A DNA stretch of 64,000 nt from Rubrivivax sp. GTDB lineage: Bacteria; Pseudomonadota; Gammaproteobacteria; Burkholderiales; Burkholderiaceae_C. Below the pieces are notes generated by a model. It ran no database searches and was not told the origin of the DNA. It saw only the letters and a program-made list of their open reading frames with translations. This document shows, in pieces, positions 1 to 8,727 of the stretch; within the stretch, counting starts at the first letter, position 1, and each line of letters opens with the position of its first letter. Location: assembly GCA_022842595.1 (NCBI GenBank), contig JALHPF010000006.1, forward strand, positions 1 through 64,000, in the 5' to 3' direction. Position numbers and translations under genes: made by a program.

Positions 1-214
1 GCGCAATGAGCGCAGCGAATGAAGCGAGTTCCGCGATGGGGCCGCGGGACCGAGCACCGCAGGGAAGCCTGAGCGCAGCGAAGGCCGCCGAGGATAAGCG
101 CCACAGCCAGCCCCAGCCCACCTTTGCGCAGGGACCAAGCAGGCAAGAAAAGGGCAACCAAGCCAACGACCTCAACCTGCCGCAAGCCGACCTGTGCCCG
201 CTCCTGACTCCGCC
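1..214. other. Non-coding left edge with short direct repeats
   Basis: No supported gene. The 13-mer TGAGCGCAGCGAA occurs twice (7-19 and 70-82) inside GC-rich sequence that resembles intergenic repeat debris. The open frames here are extensions of frames antisense to the cyclase gene that follows. Confidence 0.4.
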
Positions 215-2818
215 TCAGTGCAGCAGCGCCGCCGGACGCGTGGGTGCACCGAACAGCACGCCGTCGGCGGCCGCGGCCGGTACCAGCATCACGCTGTCGG
301 CGAGCAGTGCAGTCACGGTCTCGGCCGGCATCGGCTTGCCCAGGTGGAAGCCCTGGCCGAGCTGGCAGCCCATCTCGCGCAGGTGCTCGGCCTGCTCGGC
401 GGTTTCCACGCCCTCGGCGACGATCGTCTTGCCCAGCGACAGGCCCAGCAGCGCGATCGCGCGCACCACCGCCGCTTCCTTGGTGTTCACGTCGAGCCGG
501 CTGACGAAGCTGCGGTCGATCTTCAGCGTGTCGATGGGCAGCGTGGACAGATGGCTCAGCGACGAATAGCCGGTGCCGAAGTCGTCCACCGCCAGCGTCA
601 CGCCCAGTCGGCGCAGTTCACCCAGCATCGGCAGCGCCGCTTCCAGGCGCGACATCAGGATGTTCTCGGTCAGCTCCAGCGTCAGGTGCTGGGCGCGCAC
701 GCCGCTTTCCACCAGCGCACGCGTGACGCGGGCCACGAAGGCACTGTGCGCGACGTCGTTGCCCGAGACGTTGACGCTCATCGTCAGATGCCGCAGTGCC
801 GGGTCCAGGGCCTGCCAGGCGGCCAGCTGGCGACAGGCGCAGTGCAGCACGAAGTCGCTGACGCGCAGGATCAGACCGGCTTCCTCGGCAATGGGGATGA
901 ACGCGGCCGGGCTGATGTCGCCGTCCAGCGCATGGCGCCAGCGCGCCAGGGCCTCGAAGCCGGTGATCCGGCCGGTGTTCAGGTCGAACAGCGGCTGGTA
1001 GGCCACCCACAGCTCGCCTTCGTCGATGGCGCGACGCAGGTCACCTTCCAGGCGCAGGCGGTCGGCCACCTCGGTGTGCAGGCTGGCGTCGAACAGCGCA
1101 TAACGCGCCTTGCCCGCACCCTTGGCCTTGTACATCGCGGTGTCGGCGTCGCGCAGCACGTCTTCGGTGTCGCGGTGGCCGAAGCTGCTGAAAGTGATGC
1201 CGATGCTGGCGCTGCTGATGATGGTGGTGCCGGCCACGGTGTAGGGCTGCTTCAGCGTGTCCAGCAGCCTGTCGGCCAGGCCCAGGGCGAAGCGGTCGTG
1301 TTCCAGGCGCTGCATCAGCACCGCGAATTCGTCGCCGCCCAGTCGGGCGACGACGTCGTGCGGGCGCAGGCAGCTGGCAATGCGCTTGGCCACGTGCACG
1401 AGGAAGTCGTCGCCGGCGCTGTGGCCCAGGCTGTCGTTGATGAGCTTGAAGCGGTCGAAGTCGAGGAACATCACCGCGAAGGCCTCGGCCGGCTCGGTGC
1501 GCGCGCGCTCCACCGCCTGGCCCAGCAGTTCGTGGAACCGGCGGCGGTTGGGCAGGCCGGTGAGGCTGTCGTGGAAGGCGATATGGTGCAGCCCGGCCTC
1601 GGCGGCGCGGCGTGCGCTGATGTCCTGGATCTGCAGGATCAGGCAGGGGGCACCGGCGTCGGGCTCACTGAAATGTGCGCCGTGGGCGGCCACCCAGACG
1701 TCCTGGCCGCCGCTGTGGCGGCAGCGCAGTTCCAGCGCGAAGCCATCGAAGCCTTCGGCGCGCACACCCGCCAGGGCCAGGCGCAGTTCGGGCTGTTCTT
1801 CGGGGTGGACGAGATCGGCGAAGCCGCAGCCCACGAGCTTGCCGTCGTCCAGCCCCAGCAGTTCGCGCAAGGCGTCGTTGGCCTGCAGCACCACGCCGTC
1901 GTAGCTGAGCAGGGCCATGCCGATGCTGGCGTGGGTGAATGCGCTGTGAAAGCGCCGTTCGCTGGCTTGCAGCTCACGCACGTGCCGGGCGGCGAGCTCA
2001 TGTTCGCGCTCGGCGGCGGCGGCGCCGGCGCGGCGTACCGCTTCAGCGGCTTCCTGCTGGCGGAAGAAGTAGTGCAACGTGGCCAGCAGCATGCCCAGCA
2101 GCGGCACGGTGGCCATCAGCACGCCCAGGCCGGACTGCTGGTAGGTCAGGAACAGCAGCACGGCCACGGTGGCGCTTCCGGCGTAGGCGATGCCGACCCA
2201 CCCGAACACTGCAAACAGGTCGGAAGGCGCCCACCATTGGCGGCGCTTGAGGCGCGCAACGGCCGTGACCAGCGCGGTGTTGCACAGAAAGTAGCCCAGC
2301 GCGAACACCATCGCCAGCACGACGAGCAGACCTGGGTGGCCGAGGCCGCGCGCGTCGAGCGCCGCCACCGTCGCCTGGAAGCCGCTGCCCACCGCCAGCA
2401 TGGCCAGCGCGGCCATGGCCGGGCTGGCCAGGCGGCTGGTCCAGCGCTTGGACGTGCGCCAGCTGCCCACGGCGGCTTCGCCGGCAGCGGCCAGCAGTGC
2501 GGCCTGCGGCCCGTGCATCAGCAGCAGCAGGAAGATGAAGGTCTCGCCAGCGGCAAAGGAATTCGTGGAATGCGGCACACGCACCGGAAAGACGCCGGCT
2601 GCCATGGCGACGACCATGCCCACCAGCACCAGAAGAACGGTCTGCATGGGTTGCTGCGCCAGCCAGAACAGCGCATGCAGCACGGCCACGGTGCCACCCG
2701 CCACCGCCACCCACCAGTACAGCGTGGCAGGGCGGTTGTAGTCGGGCATCAAAGCGGCATGCAGCCGCGCCCACCAGGAGGTGGGGACGCTGGGGGTCGC
2801 GGGTCCGCTCGGGCTCAT
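215..2818 (-). CDS. Membrane-bound PAS-GGDEF-EAL cyclic-di-GMP signalling protein
   Basis: Bifunctional-type c-di-GMP enzyme of 867 residues. Several hydrophobic segments occupy about residues 32-250, followed by a short coiled stretch, a PAS domain (about 285-400), a GGDEF domain and an EAL domain. The GGDEF motif (494-498) is intact and preceded by an RxxD inhibitory site (485-488). The EAL motif (622-624), the DDFGTG loop (745-750), the LKID lysine and the AEGVE glutamates are all present, so phosphodiesterase activity is likely and cyclase activity possible. I chose the ATG at 2818 because an AGGA Shine-Dalgarno lies about 7 nt upstream; an in-frame ATG at 2872 has no such support. The input signal and net direction cannot be told from sequence. 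Confidence 0.93.
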   Translation of the reverse strand: MSPSGPATPSVPTSWWARLHAALMPDYNRPATLYWWVAVAGGTVAVLHALFWLAQQPMQTVLLVLVGMVVAMAAGVFPVRVPHSTNSFAAGETFIFLLLLMHGPQAALLAAAGEAAVGSWRTSKRWTSRLASPAMAALAMLAVGSGFQATVAALDARGLGHPGLLVVLAMVFALGYFLCNTALVTAVARLKRRQWWAPSDLFAVFGWVGIAYAGSATVAVLLFLTYQQSGLGVLMATVPLLGMLLATLHYFFRQQEAAEAVRRAGAAAAEREHELAARHVRELQASERRFHSAFTHASIGMALLSYDGVVLQANDALRELLGLDDGKLVGCGFADLVHPEEQPELRLALAGVRAEGFDGFALELRCRHSGGQDVWVAAHGAHFSEPDAGAPCLILQIQDISARRAAEAGLHHIAFHDSLTGLPNRRRFHELLGQAVERARTEPAEAFAVMFLDFDRFKLINDSLGHSAGDDFLVHVAKRIASCLRPHDVVARLGGDEFAVLMQRLEHDRFALGLADRLLDTLKQPYTVAGTTIISSASIGITFSSFGHRDTEDVLRDADTAMYKAKGAGKARYALFDASLHTEVADRLRLEGDLRRAIDEGELWVAYQPLFDLNTGRITGFEALARWRHALDGDISPAAFIPIAEEAGLILRVSDFVLHCACRQLAAWQALDPALRHLTMSVNVSGNDVAHSAFVARVTRALVESGVRAQHLTLELTENILMSRLEAALPMLGELRRLGVTLAVDDFGTGYSSLSHLSTLPIDTLKIDRSFVSRLDVNTKEAAVVRAIALLGLSLGKTIVAEGVETAEQAEHLREMGCQLGQGFHLGKPMPAETVTALLADSVMLVPAAAADGVLFGAPTRPAALLH

Positions 2819-3131
2819 CGGGGTTCCTGCGTCTGTTGTCGGCTGGTTTTGCCAGGGCTTGAGCCCCGGCATGCGCTGTTGAGCGCATGCCCCGCCGGAC
2901 GCGGCTGGTGATGCCGCGCTTCAGCGGCCGGCCGGCTGGTCCCGCGAAGCACGAGACCTTCGCTCGGCACCCGGCCGCTGCCGCCGGCGCTACCGGACCG
3001 CAGCGCGCGCCGACCACGGCGCCATCGATGTCGACCCCATCGGCACGCGCACGCGTTGCGGCTGGCTGCCTCGGTGGCCGCGGCGGCAGGGGTTGGGGTC
3101 GCAGCCGGGGGCGCCCGCCCGCAGGACCCGC
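2819..3131. other. Intergenic region with a perfect 10-bp dyad
   Basis: This 313-nt gap separates the subtilase stop codon from the c-di-GMP gene, both on the minus strand. The only clear structure is the dyad at 2868-2891, listed separately. I see no small gene with a credible ribosome binding site. The gap is long enough to hold an independent promoter for the cyclase gene, but no convincing -35/-10 pair stands out in this GC-rich sequence. Confidence 0.5.
2868..2891. repeat. Perfect inverted repeat upstream of the c-di-GMP gene
   Basis: GGCATGCGCT and AGCGCATGCC form a perfect 10-bp dyad around a 4-nt spacer (GTTG), about 50 nt upstream of the chosen start at 2818. It has no U tract on either strand, so a regulator binding site or an mRNA hairpin is as likely as a terminator. 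Confidence 0.55.
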
Positions 3132-5381
3132 TCAGGGCTCGCCGGCGACCAGCTTCTCGTTGGTGTTGACGGGGTTGGTGGTGCCGGCTTCGCTCACGAC
3201 CAGGCCCTCGCTCATGACGAGCCCTTCGCTCATCACCAGGCCTTCGCTCATGACCAAACCCTCGCTCATCACGAGGCCCTCGCTCATGACGAGCCCTTCG
3301 CTCATGACCAGGCCCGAACTCAGCACGATGCCGCGGCTCAGGACCAGGCCGCTGCCGACCCAGGACGACAGCCGCGTCGTGGGCATGAAGGCACCGGTGC
3401 CGCCCTTCCACGAGCTGACACCGGCCAGTTCCACGAGTGAAACCACGCCGGGGGTGGCCAGGACGCGGTTTCCCGCCGTGGCACTGGTCACTGCCATCGG
3501 AAAGGTGTCGTTGGTGTTGGGCCACCAGCGGGTCGTGAGCTGCAGCACGCTGGCGCCCACCCACAGCACCTTCGGGTCGTACCAGCCCTGCCATTGCCTG
3601 AACAGGGCTTCGCCCGACAGCACGCGGTTGCCACCCGCGAAGACCAGACGGCCCCAGGGCACGGTCAGCCCGTTGATGACCGACTTCGGCTCGGGCAGCG
3701 TGGCACCTGACCACCAGAGCAGCGATTCCCCCGGCACGAAGGCCGTGCTGCTGCCCAGACGCTGCGTCATGTCGTTGCGGATGGCCTTGGCCAGCTGCAC
3801 CGCGCCTTCGATGTTCAGGGCGCCTGCGCCTTGCTGCACCAGGCTGGCTCCCGGCAGTGGCTGGGCGGTGTACTGCAGGATGGCCTTGACCATCGGCGGT
3901 GTCAGGCCGTGGTTGGCCTCGAGCAGCAGGGCCACGGCACCGGCCACCACGGGTGCGGCCACCGAGGTGCCGCTGAGCTGCATCAGCGCCCGGTCCTGCG
4001 ACTGGTCTGCGCCGTTGATCACCGTCAGCGCGCTCTTGTAGCTGTTGGCCAGCTTGTTCCACGCACCACCGGCGGCCAGCGTGTCTTCGCCCAGTGCCGC
4101 CACGATGCGGTTGCCGGGAGCCACCAGGTCGGGCTTGAGCAGGTTGTCGAACTCGCGCACGCCTTGGGCGTTGACGCGCGAACCGCGCGTCGGCCCGCGC
4201 GAGCTGAAGTTGTTGATGACGTCGTCGCTGCGCGACAGCGTGCCCTTGCTGTTGAGCGAGCCGACGGTGATGACGCTAGGTTCGTGCCCGGGTGAACTGA
4301 TGGTGCCGAAGTTTTCCTTGCCGGCGGCGTTGCGCCCGTAGTTGCCGCCTGCGACCACCACCACCAGCCCCTGCGCCACGGCGCTGCGCACCGCGCGGGC
4401 CAGTGGGTCGGTCTGCCACGACTCGGTGGAATCGGCGCCCAGGCTGAGATTGACGACGCGAATGTTCTTGAACTTGGCGTGGTAGATCACCCAGTCCAGC
4501 CCGGCCAGCACATCGGACAGCTGACCGTAGCCGTTGTCGTCGAGCACGCGGATGTCGAACAGGTTGGCGTTCGGCGCGATGCCAGTGCTGTCCACCGCCT
4601 GATAGGTGCCGCGGCCAGCGGCCACGGCGGCGACATGGCTGCCGTGGCCGTAGCGGTCGGGCGTGGCATTGCGGGCGTTCTGGATCTTGCCCAGGTAGGT
4701 CTGCATGGTCGGGCTGCCGGGGTAGAGCACCCCAGAGACATCGATGCCGGCCTTCCAGTCGGTGACGCCGGCGCGCACGGCGTCGCCCGCGGCAGTGAAG
4801 CTCATCGATTCGCGCACCCGGCTCTCACCGCTGCCGTCGCCCTGGAAGCTGGCGTGTTGCCAGGCGATGCCCGAATCGAGCACGGCGATGCCGATGCCGC
4901 GGCCGGTGACGCCCTGGATGCCGTTGAAGTCGCGGGTGCCGGTGGTGCGCGCCGCGGCGGTGCCGGTGATGGTTTCGAGCACGCTGGCCGTGCGTGTCAT
5001 CAGCCGATTCGGGCTGATGCTCTGGACGTCGCTGCGTGCGGCGATGCTGGCCACCTTGTTGGCTGGCAACATTGCAGCGAGCGCCAGCACCGAGCTGTAG
5101 CGGTAGTAGATGGAGCCGCCGGCAGCCATGACGGCCTGGCGCAGCTCCGTCAGTTCAGGGCTGCTGCTGCTGCTGACGATCAGCACCTTGACGTAACGCT
5201 GGCCGTTGACATCGCGCGCCCAGTTGATCTTGGGCGTGGTCGCGGCCGTCAGCACCGGCTGCAGGTCGCGGGCGATCTTGCTGGACTGGGCGTGCGCCGT
5301 GTTCAGCAGCACGGCAGCGCCAAGCAGGGCAGCGCTGAAAAGGCGGCGGGCAGATGGGCCCAGGGCGGGAGTGAATGGCAT
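3132..5381 (-). CDS. Secreted subtilisin-like serine protease (S8) with C-terminal hexapeptide repeats
   Basis: Predicted extracellular or periplasmic peptidase of 749 residues. A Sec signal peptide ends near residue 31 (AHA-Q). An inhibitor-like propeptide region follows, then the S8 catalytic domain: Asp169 in VLDSGI, His246 in GHGSHV, oxyanion Asn347 in AGGN, and Ser473 in SGTSVAAP. After the catalytic domain comes a poorly characterised C-terminal region that ends in nine tandem hexapeptides (residues about 678-731) of the form G-[L/I]-V-x-S-x, six of them exactly GLVMSE. The repeats are followed by an 18-residue polar tail. No membrane anchor or sorting signal is evident. The gene stands alone between long gaps. 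The Shine-Dalgarno is weak (GAGA). Confidence 0.93.
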   Translation of the reverse strand: MPFTPALGPSARRLFSAALLGAAVLLNTAHAQSSKIARDLQPVLTAATTPKINWARDVNGQRYVKVLIVSSSSSPELTELRQAVMAAGGSIYYRYSSVLALAAMLPANKVASIAARSDVQSISPNRLMTRTASVLETITGTAAARTTGTRDFNGIQGVTGRGIGIAVLDSGIAWQHASFQGDGSGESRVRESMSFTAAGDAVRAGVTDWKAGIDVSGVLYPGSPTMQTYLGKIQNARNATPDRYGHGSHVAAVAAGRGTYQAVDSTGIAPNANLFDIRVLDDNGYGQLSDVLAGLDWVIYHAKFKNIRVVNLSLGADSTESWQTDPLARAVRSAVAQGLVVVVAGGNYGRNAAGKENFGTISSPGHEPSVITVGSLNSKGTLSRSDDVINNFSSRGPTRGSRVNAQGVREFDNLLKPDLVAPGNRIVAALGEDTLAAGGAWNKLANSYKSALTVINGADQSQDRALMQLSGTSVAAPVVAGAVALLLEANHGLTPPMVKAILQYTAQPLPGASLVQQGAGALNIEGAVQLAKAIRNDMTQRLGSSTAFVPGESLLWWSGATLPEPKSVINGLTVPWGRLVFAGGNRVLSGEALFRQWQGWYDPKVLWVGASVLQLTTRWWPNTNDTFPMAVTSATAGNRVLATPGVVSLVELAGVSSWKGGTGAFMPTTRLSSWVGSGLVLSRGIVLSSGLVMSEGLVMSEGLVMSEGLVMSEGLVMSEGLVMSEGLVVSEAGTTNPVNTNEKLVAGEP
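3190..3351 (-). repeat. Nine tandem 18-bp units encoding hexapeptide repeats
   Basis: Seven near-identical 18-bp units (3190-3315) plus two degenerate ones (3316-3351) lie inside the 3' end of the subtilase gene and stay in frame. Unit differences are mostly at synonymous positions, which suggests selection for the peptide rather than a very recent expansion. Confidence 0.9.
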
Positions 5382-5618
5382 GGCAGTCTCGGGTGACGAA
5401 GGGCCCCGGCCGGCATGGCAGGGCGTTCAGGTTCGTCACGGCTGGCTGCGAGCCACCCCCGTGCAATTCAGTTCGATACGTAGCGCTGGTGCAATCGACC
5501 TAAGCCGCCCTTGCACCCTTCCCCCGAATTGTGGGCGCCGCCTGCCCGGGCGTAACCAGGTGTCACAAACAAAGGCCGGGTGTCCGTGCCAATGTTCCGC
5601 TGATTCGTGGATCTGCGG

Positions 5619-6320
5619 TCAGCCGCGCTGGCCGAAGATGGCCGAACCGACTCGGACCAAGGTGGCACCTTCCAGCACGGCCGCTTCCAGATCGGCGCTC
5701 ATGCCCATCGACAGCGTGTCCAGCGCCAGGCCTTCGGCATTCAGCTGCTGCAGCAGTTCACGCAGGGCGCGGTGGGGTGCACGTTGCTCGGCCAGCGTGG
5801 CGGCCGGCTCGGGGATGGCCATCAAGCCCCGCAGCCGCACGCGTGCGGCAGGCAGCGCGGCCACGGCGCGGGCCAGCGCCAGGGTCTCGGCAGGCAGCAC
5901 GCCGCTCTTGCTGGCCTCGCCGCTGATGTTGACCTGCAGACACAGGTTCAGCGGCGGCATCGCGGCCGGTCGTTGCTCGGCCAGGCGCTCGGCGATCTTC
6001 AGCCGGTCGACGCTGTGGACCCAGTCGAAGGCCGCGGCCACCGGTCGGGTCTTGTTGCTTTGCAGCGGGCCGATCAGGTGCCATTCGAGGCTGGCGCGCA
6101 GGTCGGCCAGGGCATCGATCTTGTCCAGGGCTTCCTGCACATAGTTCTCGCCGAATTCACGCTGCCCGAGCGCGTGTGCGGCGCGCACGGCCTCGGCCGG
6201 AAAGGTCTTGCTGACGGCCAACAACGTGACGCTTTTGGCTTCCCTGCCCGCGCTGGCGCTGGCAGCGGCCATGCGCCGCTTCACTTCTTGCAGGTTGCTT
6301 CCGATGCTGCCCATAATCAT
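5619..6320 (-). CDS. yggS: YggS/PROSC-type pyridoxal phosphate homeostasis protein
   Basis: PLP-binding protein of the YggS/PLPHP family (233 residues, normal length), a fold-type III alanine-racemase-like barrel without known catalytic activity that buffers free PLP. The PLP lysine is Lys38 in AVSKTF, and HLIGPLQSNK, a conserved family block, and the C-terminal MGMSADLEAAV and VRVGSAIFG blocks are present. The start is either the ATG at 6320 or the one at 6314; neither has a good Shine-Dalgarno. It is divergent from pilT with only 42 nt between them, an arrangement common in Proteobacteria. Confidence 0.95.
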   Translation of the reverse strand: MIMGSIGSNLQEVKRRMAAASASAGREAKSVTLLAVSKTFPAEAVRAAHALGQREFGENYVQEALDKIDALADLRASLEWHLIGPLQSNKTRPVAAAFDWVHSVDRLKIAERLAEQRPAAMPPLNLCLQVNISGEASKSGVLPAETLALARAVAALPAARVRLRGLMAIPEPAATLAEQRAPHRALRELLQQLNAEGLALDTLSMGMSADLEAAVLEGATLVRVGSAIFGQRG

Positions 6321-6362
6321 TCAGAGCTTAAACGCTGGCGTCGCGCTGGCTGCATCCCACCC

Positions 6363-7406
6363 ATGGATATCACCCAGCTTCTGGCCTTCTCGGTCAAGAA
6401 CAAGGCGTCCGACCTGCACCTTTCAGCCGGCCTGCCGCCGATGATCCGCGTGCATGGCGACGTGCGCCGCATCAACGTCGAACCGCTGGACCACAAGATG
6501 GTGCACGGCATGGTCTACGACATCATGAACGACGCCCAGCGCAAGCATTACGAGGACACGCTGGAATGCGACTTCTCGTTCGAGATCCAGGGCCTGGCGC
6601 GTTTCCGCGTGAACGCCTTCAACCAGAACCGCGGCGCGGGCGCGGTGTTCCGGACCATTCCGAGCAAGATCCTCACACTTGAGCAGTTGGGCACACCCAA
6701 GGTGTTCGCCGAACTGGCCTTGCGCCCGCGCGGCCTGGTGCTCGTCACCGGCCCCACCGGCAGCGGCAAGAGCACGACGCTGGCGGCGATGGTGAACCAC
6801 CTGAACGAGCATGAATATGGCCACGTGCTGACCGTGGAAGACCCGATCGAGTTCGTGCACGAGAGCAAGAAGTGCCTCGTCAATCAGCGCGAGGTGGGCC
6901 CGCACACGCTGAGCTTCGCCAACGCCCTGCGCAGTGCGCTGCGCGAAGACCCCGACGCCATCCTCGTGGGCGAAATGCGCGACCTGGAGACCATCCGCCT
7001 GGCGCTCACGGCCGCCGAGACCGGCCACCTCGTGTTCGGCACCCTGCACACCAGCAGCGCCGCCAAGACCATCGACCGTGTGGTCGACGTCTTCCCGGCC
7101 GCCGAAAAGGAAATGGTCCGCGCGATGCTGAGCGAGTCGCTCGTGGCCGTGATCTCGCAGACGCTGTGCAAGCTGAAGGACGGCAGCGGCCGGGTGGCCG
7201 CGCACGAGATCATGATCGCCACCAGCGCCATCAAGAACCTGATCCGCGAAAACAAGATCGCCCAGATGTACAGCAGCATCCAGACCGGCCAGAGCCTGGG
7301 CATGCAGACGCTGGACCAGAACTTGAGTGACCTGGTGCGCCGCAACCTGATCTCGCCCGCCGAGGCCCGCGCCAAGGCCAAGATCCCCGAGAACTTCCCT
7401 GGATAG
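6363..7406 (+). CDS. pilT: Type IV pilus retraction ATPase PilT
   Basis: Cytoplasmic hexameric ATPase that powers type IV pilus retraction and twitching. It has 347 residues, the usual length. Walker A GPTGSGKS is at 130-137; the Asp box, Walker B-like VGEMRD and His box (ETGHLVFGTLHT) follow, and the C-terminal AIKNLIRENK helix typical of PilT is present. The ATG at 6363 is at the position expected from the family N-terminus (MDITQLL). pilU follows after 144 nt, so the two are probably co-expressed. Confidence 0.98.
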   Translation: MDITQLLAFSVKNKASDLHLSAGLPPMIRVHGDVRRINVEPLDHKMVHGMVYDIMNDAQRKHYEDTLECDFSFEIQGLARFRVNAFNQNRGAGAVFRTIPSKILTLEQLGTPKVFAELALRPRGLVLVTGPTGSGKSTTLAAMVNHLNEHEYGHVLTVEDPIEFVHESKKCLVNQREVGPHTLSFANALRSALREDPDAILVGEMRDLETIRLALTAAETGHLVFGTLHTSSAAKTIDRVVDVFPAAEKEMVRAMLSESLVAVISQTLCKLKDGSGRVAAHEIMIATSAIKNLIRENKIAQMYSSIQTGQSLGMQTLDQNLSDLVRRNLISPAEARAKAKIPENFPG

Positions 7407-7499
7407 AACCACCATGCCGAAGACTGTTGATCCAAGCTTCCCGGCGCGGAACCGGCTCTGCCGGGCCGCTGCCGGACGGCCCCACGGCCACGAAGGGGC

Positions 7500-7549
7500 C
7501 CTTGACAGGGCCTGTGGGGTAGCGAGCGCCAGCGAGCTTGGGGGCACGT
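7500..7549. repeat. Intergenic repeat element, copy 1
   Basis: This GC-rich segment in the 144-nt pilT-pilU gap contains a GGGG-TAGCGAGCG-xx-AGCGAGC-TTGGGGG core. It resembles the core at 31790-31828 (GGGGCAGCGAACG-AA-GTGAGCG-TGGGGG). Both copies end immediately before, or on, the start of a coding region. It looks like a dispersed intergenic repeat of this genome; the function is unknown. Confidence 0.45.
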
Positions 7550-7550
7550 G

Positions 7551-8687
7551 ATGGAACGCGACCAGGCATCCAAATTTGTCAACGACCTGCTGCGCCTGAT
7601 GGTGGGGCGCAATGGCAGCGACCTGTTCCTCACGGCCGACTTTCCGCCGGCCATCAAGGTCGACGGCAAGGTCACCAAGGTGAGCCCGCAGCCGTTGACC
7701 GGCCAGCACACCGTGGCGCTGGCGCGTGCGGTCATGAACGACAAGCAGGCGGCGGAATTCGAACGCACGAAGGAATGCAACTTCGCCATCAGCCCGGCCG
7801 GCGTCGGCCGCTTCCGCGTGAATGCGTTCATGCAGCAGGGCCATGTGGGCCTGGTCTGCCGGACGATTCCGCAGACCCTGCCCACCATCGACGCGCTGAA
7901 CCTGCCGAAGGTGCTGAAGGAAGTGGCGATGACCAAGCGTGGCCTGGTCATCTTCGTGGGCGCCACGGGCTCGGGCAAGAGCACCTCGCTGGCAGCCATG
8001 GTGGACTGGCGCAACGAACATTCATTCGGCCACATCATCACCATCGAAGACCCCGTGGAGTTCGTGCACCCGCACAAGAACTGCATCGTGACCCAGCGTG
8101 AAGTCGGCATCGACACCGAAGGCTGGGAATCGGCGCTGAAGAACACGCTGCGGCAGGCGCCCGACGTCATCCTGATGGGCGAGATCCGCGACCGCGAGAC
8201 CATGGAGCATGCGGTGGCCTTCGCCGAGACGGGCCACCTGTGCATGGCCACCCTGCACGCCAACAGCGCCAACCAGGCGCTCGACCGCATCATCAACTTC
8301 TTCCCCGAAGAACGGCGCCAGCAGCTGCTGATGGACCTGTCGCTGAACCTGAAGGCGCTGGTCAGCCAGCGCCTGCTGGCGCGTGAACAGGGGCGCGGGC
8401 GCGTGGCAGCCGTCGAGATCATGCTCAACACGCCGCTGATCGGCGACCTCATCCTCAAGGGCGAGGTCAGCGAGATCAAGGAACTGATGAAGCGCAGCCG
8501 TGAACTCGGCATGCAGACCTTCGACCAGAGCCTGTTCGACCTGTACGAGGGCCACGCCGTCACCTACGAAGACGCCCTGCGCAATGCCGACAGCGTGAAC
8601 GACCTGCGGCTGCAGATCAAGCTGCAGAGCCAGCGTGCTCGCAACACCGACCTGTCGGCCGGCACCGAGCACATGAAGGTGGTCTAG
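7551..8687 (+). CDS. pilU: PilT/PilU family type IV pilus ATPase PilU
   Basis: Accessory retraction ATPase (378 residues). Walker A GATGSGKS is at 137-144; GEIRDRETM (Walker B region) and ETGHLCMATLHANS (His box) follow, with the PilU-type C-terminus. It acts with PilT at the pilus base, typically supporting retraction under load. The codon before the start is GTG, giving GTG-ATG; I chose the ATG at 7551. Confidence 0.97.
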   Translation: MERDQASKFVNDLLRLMVGRNGSDLFLTADFPPAIKVDGKVTKVSPQPLTGQHTVALARAVMNDKQAAEFERTKECNFAISPAGVGRFRVNAFMQQGHVGLVCRTIPQTLPTIDALNLPKVLKEVAMTKRGLVIFVGATGSGKSTSLAAMVDWRNEHSFGHIITIEDPVEFVHPHKNCIVTQREVGIDTEGWESALKNTLRQAPDVILMGEIRDRETMEHAVAFAETGHLCMATLHANSANQALDRIINFFPEERRQQLLMDLSLNLKALVSQRLLAREQGRGRVAAVEIMLNTPLIGDLILKGEVSEIKELMKRSRELGMQTFDQSLFDLYEGHAVTYEDALRNADSVNDLRLQIKLQSQRARNTDLSAGTEHMKVV

Positions 8688-8727
8688 CCACTTCGGCAGG
8701 CGCCGGCTTCATGGCAGCATCACGGCC

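Noticed and set aside
194..2911. A 905-residue open frame antisense to the c-di-GMP gene
   Set aside because: Composition (Gln/His/Arg-rich, no domains) is that of a reverse-strand shadow of a GC-rich gene; the opposite strand has intact PAS, GGDEF and EAL domains.
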